A stretch of DNA of 6,227 bases from an uncultured Eubacterium sp. (GTDB taxonomy: Bacteria; Bacillota; Clostridia; Lachnospirales; Lachnospiraceae): positions 1 to 6,227 of the forward strand of contig CAKRKO010000114.1 in the NCBI GenBank assembly GCA_934358495.1, written 5' to 3'. Shown here in pieces: positions 3,801 to 6,227 of the stretch. The notes under the pieces were generated by a model. The model was not told the DNA's origin and did no database searches. It saw only the letters and a program-made list of their open reading frames with translations. Position 1 is the stretch's first letter. Each line of letters starts with the position of its first letter. The position numbers and the translations under genes are program-made.

Positions 3801-5840
3801 TTAGAATACACGGGTTGCTTTTGTAATATGATATCCACCGATATTCATGGAGCGATGAGTAACGCCGCGTCCAGGCCAGGAATCATAAATCATTCCATTT
3901 CCTGCGTAAATTGCAATGTGGCACACGTTGTTTTTGCCGTTTTTTGCATAGAACACAAGGTCTCCGCGCTGCATGGAATTGGAAGTAACAGACTGACCAA
4001 GTTTGCCATCAGCGGCAAGGTTGGCAGAGGTGTATTCATTAACGGCCAATGCATGATCGACAATATTGGAAGATGGATTGATTCCGGCTGCATACAGACA
4101 CTGGTAAATCAGGCCGGAGCAGTCCACGTAGGAACCAGGTTTGCCGGAACAGCCAACTTTATATCCGGTGCCGGCATTTTTATAGTCGATGGCTGTCTGG
4201 ATCATTGCATTGATACGATCCTGACGGTTACTGCTGCGGGTTGTTTTCATCGGTGTGCGATAGGTGCCGAGGTTATACCAGTCATCTTCGGAATATCCCA
4301 TTGTCTTCCAGGTTGCCAGATCGACATATCCGGTTGCAGGAAGGCCGTGTCTGGACTGGAAATTATAAACGGCACGCTCTGTCAGGACAGAGTAACGTTC
4401 GCTGCTGTTTCCACATACAGCCTGGTTTACTTTAATAACTTTCAGCCCGATATTTGCCTGAGACAGGTTATATCCGCCACTTGGGAGTGCAATGACATCT
4501 TGGGGCATATAGTAGTTGCAACCATTTACCCGGCCACCGGAAACATAGTAGGAACGGACACCAACATGGTAAACACCATTATAACCGAAGTTTACTTTAC
4601 CACCGTTGATGACCCACCATCCATTTGCATTTTTGGCAACATCATTGTAGCCAAAATCAACTTTACCACCGCGGAGTACCCACCATCCGTTGTAATTTTT
4701 TTCTACGGAATTGCAGTTAAAGTTAACTTTGCCACCTTCGATGCGCCACCATCCATTTCTGTTCTTTTCAATGCCGGTGTGGCTGAAATCAACTTTGCCA
4801 CCACGGAGATACCACCATCCGTTCTCGTTTTTTTCTACGCTGTTGCAGCCAAAATCAACTTTGCCGTTGACGATGCGCCACCATCCGTTCTGGTTTTTGG
4901 CAATGCCGGTATAGCCGAAATTAACTTTACCACCGCGGAGGTACCACCATCCGTTCTCATTCTTTTCCACGGAATTACAGTTGAAATTTACTTTACCATT
5001 TTCAATGCGCCACCATCCATTTATGTTTTTTGCAATGGTGTTGTCAAATACTACTTTGCTGTCTATTACATGCCACCAGGCGTAGTCACCGTTGACGGTG
5101 CCTTTGATAACATCTTTTTTATTATAGTGAACTTTTCCGTTTTCCAGATACCACCAGTTTTTACCATCACTGGCAAATCCGGTATAGGTATAAGCGGTAT
5201 CTAATTTACCGTCTTTGACATACCAGTGAGATTTTGAATTGTCGATGATTCCATCTGCATCCAGACCGACACCAGTGTAAGTAAGGTCGATGCAGCCGGA
5301 AGAAATATAATACAGATGCTCTGTTGTATCGTCATTCAGTTTTGTTTTATAAAATCCGGTGCGATTCAGGTTGACAGAGCCGTTTTCTACATAATACCAT
5401 CCCGTTTTTTCTTCAATAGTACCTTCGGCAAATCCTGTAAAATCAGACTGAAGGACACCATCTTTATAAAAAGACCATTTTTGTGTTGTTTCGTCGTAGA
5501 CAAAACCGTTTTTCTGCTCGACAGGTGCTTCCGGATCTTCCTGGGATTCGTCATCTGGGTTCTCAGGGGTTTCCTTATCCGCCGGATTGGTTGCGTCATC
5601 AGCTTCTTTGGGTGTATTTACTTGCTTTTCGTTTTCTGCAACTGGCTGAGCGGAATCTGTATCTGCTGGTAAGTCTGCTGTCTGACTGGAAACGAATGCT
5701 TCCTGTGCGTTGGTTTCATCGGAAATTTGTGTTTCGATGGCAGCGGAGCTGTCTGACTGTGCGGCAGATGCTGGAACTGTCATACCTGCAACAGCAAGTC
5801 CTGCAGCAAATAATACAGCTGCAATTTGTTTGTTTTTCAT
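3801..5840 (-). CDS. Secreted cell-wall hydrolase: tryptophan-rich repeats, PG-binding domain, NlpC/P60 peptidase
   Basis: A 679-residue exported peptidoglycan hydrolase. Residues 1-26 are a signal peptide (MKNKQ, hydrophobic core, VPASA cleavage motif). Residues 27-110 are an acidic Asp/Glu/Pro/Ala-rich linker. Residues about 111-443 are some twelve tryptophan/tyrosine repeats of the NGWWxxxxGKV type, a cell-surface binding module related in style to choline-binding repeats. A PG_binding_1-like domain follows (about 456-516: QANIGLKVIKVNQAV, AVYNFQSRHGLPATGYVD). The NlpC/P60 domain (about 541-679) has the nucleophile Cys574 in YVDCSGLIYQ, RGDLVFY (625-631) and the base His641 in CHIAIYAGNG. 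Such enzymes usually cut gamma-D-Glu/meso-DAP or stem-peptide bonds for cell separation or turnover. The third polar residue seems to be Asp653 rather than His/Asn/Gln. AAGGAG (5850-5855) precedes the ATG. It looks monocistronic. Confidence 0.93.
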   Translation of the reverse strand: MKNKQIAAVLFAAGLAVAGMTVPASAAQSDSSAAIETQISDETNAQEAFVSSQTADLPADTDSAQPVAENEKQVNTPKEADDATNPADKETPENPDDESQEDPEAPVEQKNGFVYDETTQKWSFYKDGVLQSDFTGFAEGTIEEKTGWYYVENGSVNLNRTGFYKTKLNDDTTEHLYYISSGCIDLTYTGVGLDADGIIDNSKSHWYVKDGKLDTAYTYTGFASDGKNWWYLENGKVHYNKKDVIKGTVNGDYAWWHVIDSKVVFDNTIAKNINGWWRIENGKVNFNCNSVEKNENGWWYLRGGKVNFGYTGIAKNQNGWWRIVNGKVDFGCNSVEKNENGWWYLRGGKVDFSHTGIEKNRNGWWRIEGGKVNFNCNSVEKNYNGWWVLRGGKVDFGYNDVAKNANGWWVINGGKVNFGYNGVYHVGVRSYYVSGGRVNGCNYYMPQDVIALPSGGYNLSQANIGLKVIKVNQAVCGNSSERYSVLTERAVYNFQSRHGLPATGYVDLATWKTMGYSEDDWYNLGTYRTPMKTTRSSNRQDRINAMIQTAIDYKNAGTGYKVGCSGKPGSYVDCSGLIYQCLYAAGINPSSNIVDHALAVNEYTSANLAADGKLGQSVTSNSMQRGDLVFYAKNGKNNVCHIAIYAGNGMIYDSWPGRGVTHRSMNIGGYHITKATRVF
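4569..5030 (-). repeat. Seven-unit 66-bp tandem repeat within the hydrolase gene
   Basis: Tryptophan pairs fall at residues 276, 298, 320, 342, 364, 386 and 408, an exact 22-residue (66-bp) period with no indels. Units alternate between type A (WWRI..GKV.F.CNSVEKN) and type B (WW.LRGGKV.F..TGI.KN), so the true period is 44 residues (132 bp). The last two units are B-like and more divergent. Flanking repeats at residues 149, 206, 229 and 255 are irregularly spaced and older looking. Confidence 0.9.
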
Positions 5841-5849
5841 AAGATTGTT

Positions 5850-5855
5850 CTCCTT
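5850..5855 (-). promoter_or_regulatory. Ribosome binding site of the hydrolase gene
   Basis: The minus strand reads AAGGAG, nine bases before the ATG at 5840-5838. It confirms the start used, which also places a complete signal peptide at the N-terminus. Confidence 0.8.
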
Positions 5856-5902
5856 GATTAAAACTAAAACTTTATATGTAATAGATAAAATGATTGTAGG
5901 AA

Positions 5903-5943
5903 TGTTCGGGCGCTGAACAGAATCCCGAACAATTTCTATTGTA
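5903..5943 (-). promoter_or_regulatory. Inverted repeat and candidate promoter upstream of the hydrolase gene
   Basis: TGTTCGGG (5903-5910) and CCCGAACA (5924-5931) form a perfect 8-bp inverted repeat around 13 nt. Just upstream on the minus strand, TGCTACAAT (TACAAT at 5943-5938) looks like an extended -10 element, though no good -35 is found. A second TACAAT lies at 5898-5893. If the first is used, the inverted repeat would be a leader hairpin; if the second, it would lie in the promoter spacer as an operator. The sequence does not decide between them. Confidence 0.4.
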
Positions 5944-6227
5944 GCAAGTTTTATTTGGAAGAACTACCTTGAATTAAGGGAAAAATGATAATTTATGAAA
6001 ATCTTAAGAAATTCTTGTTGGAGTTCGTTTCTGCTTTGTTCCATTTACGCCGTGGCACCGCGTACCACGCATGCATATAATTCCCTGAAATAATAAGCAC
6101 TGTGTTGCATGCGCAGATTTACGCTAAGAAAAATGAGAAAAACGAAGAGAATTGGCTATTTACGCCACCCTTGACCATATACAAAAGAACTGCTATACGT
6201 CGATTACCGACGGCGAGAAACTCAAAA
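5944..6227. other. Gene-poor right end with short direct and inverted repeats
   Basis: No convincing gene is seen in this stretch. ATTTACGC occurs three times in the same orientation (6043-6050, 6117-6124, 6158-6165). CGCATGCA (6068-6075) is inverted as TGCATGCG (6106-6113), and CGTGG/CCACG (6051-6055, 6065-6069) can form a small hairpin. From about 6150 to the window edge, frames stay open on both strands. One is the plus-strand frame reading AIYATLDHIQKNCYTSITDG. Another is a minus-strand frame entering from the edge and ending with TAA at 6121-6119. Either may be part of a gene or mobile element continuing to the right. I do not recognise it. Confidence 0.4.

Noticed and set aside
3792..5204. 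A 470-codon plus-strand open frame opposite the hydrolase gene.
   Set aside because: It is antisense to a clear signal-peptide/repeat/NlpC protein. The 66-bp repeat period is a multiple of three, so stop-free antisense frames are copied along with the repeats. No family features are seen in its translation.
5316..5916. Plus-strand frames of 68 to 119 codons over the 5' end of the hydrolase gene.
   Set aside because: They are antisense to the signal peptide, linker and first repeats, and have no credible start signals or domains.

Overview
The window looks like chromosomal DNA of an anaerobic Firmicute, most likely class Clostridia and probably Lachnospiraceae. This is inferred from the moderate-to-low G+C, purine-rich ribosome binding sites, the reverse-type rubrerythrin, the tandem-WW cell-wall hydrolase and an IS200/IS605-like hairpin end. 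No species can be fixed from the sequence alone.

Layout. Positions 1-77 are the right-hand end of what appears to be an IS200/IS605-type (TnpB-associated) element. It abuts an out-of-context C-terminal gene fragment (78-223, ATPase-like). A plus-strand S66 peptidase (LD-carboxypeptidase/MccF family, 263-1285) follows. Its stop codon is directly followed by a 195-nt block of palindrome-rich repeats (two 68-nt copies, 1286-1353 and 1413-1480), then a strong bidirectional terminator (1477-1533). On the minus strand lie a reverse rubrerythrin (1553-2095) and a PerR-type Fur-family repressor (2178-2570). They read as a perR-rbr peroxide-defence operon from a near-consensus promoter (2614-2642), with a Fur/PerR-type box at the start of the transcript. 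Divergent from perR is a two-domain protein of unknown function (2710-3720, GTG start). It converges on a secreted cell-wall hydrolase across a second bidirectional terminator (3744-3779). The hydrolase (3801-5840, minus) has a signal peptide, an acidic linker, about a dozen tryptophan-rich repeats, a peptidoglycan-binding domain and a C-terminal NlpC/P60 peptidase. The last ~390 nt hold its upstream region and an unresolved stretch with short direct and inverted repeats.

How the genes relate. The only clear functional unit is perR-rbr: a metal-dependent peroxide sensor that probably represses itself and its downstream peroxide reductase. The two peptidases both act on peptidoglycan-type or peptide substrates, but they are far apart and separately transcribed, so no shared pathway is claimed. 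I see no defence system, CRISPR array, phage module or biosynthetic cluster. The most noteworthy items are the tandem palindromic repeat block, the precise A/B super-repeat in the hydrolase, the unknown two-domain protein and the IS/gene-fragment junction.
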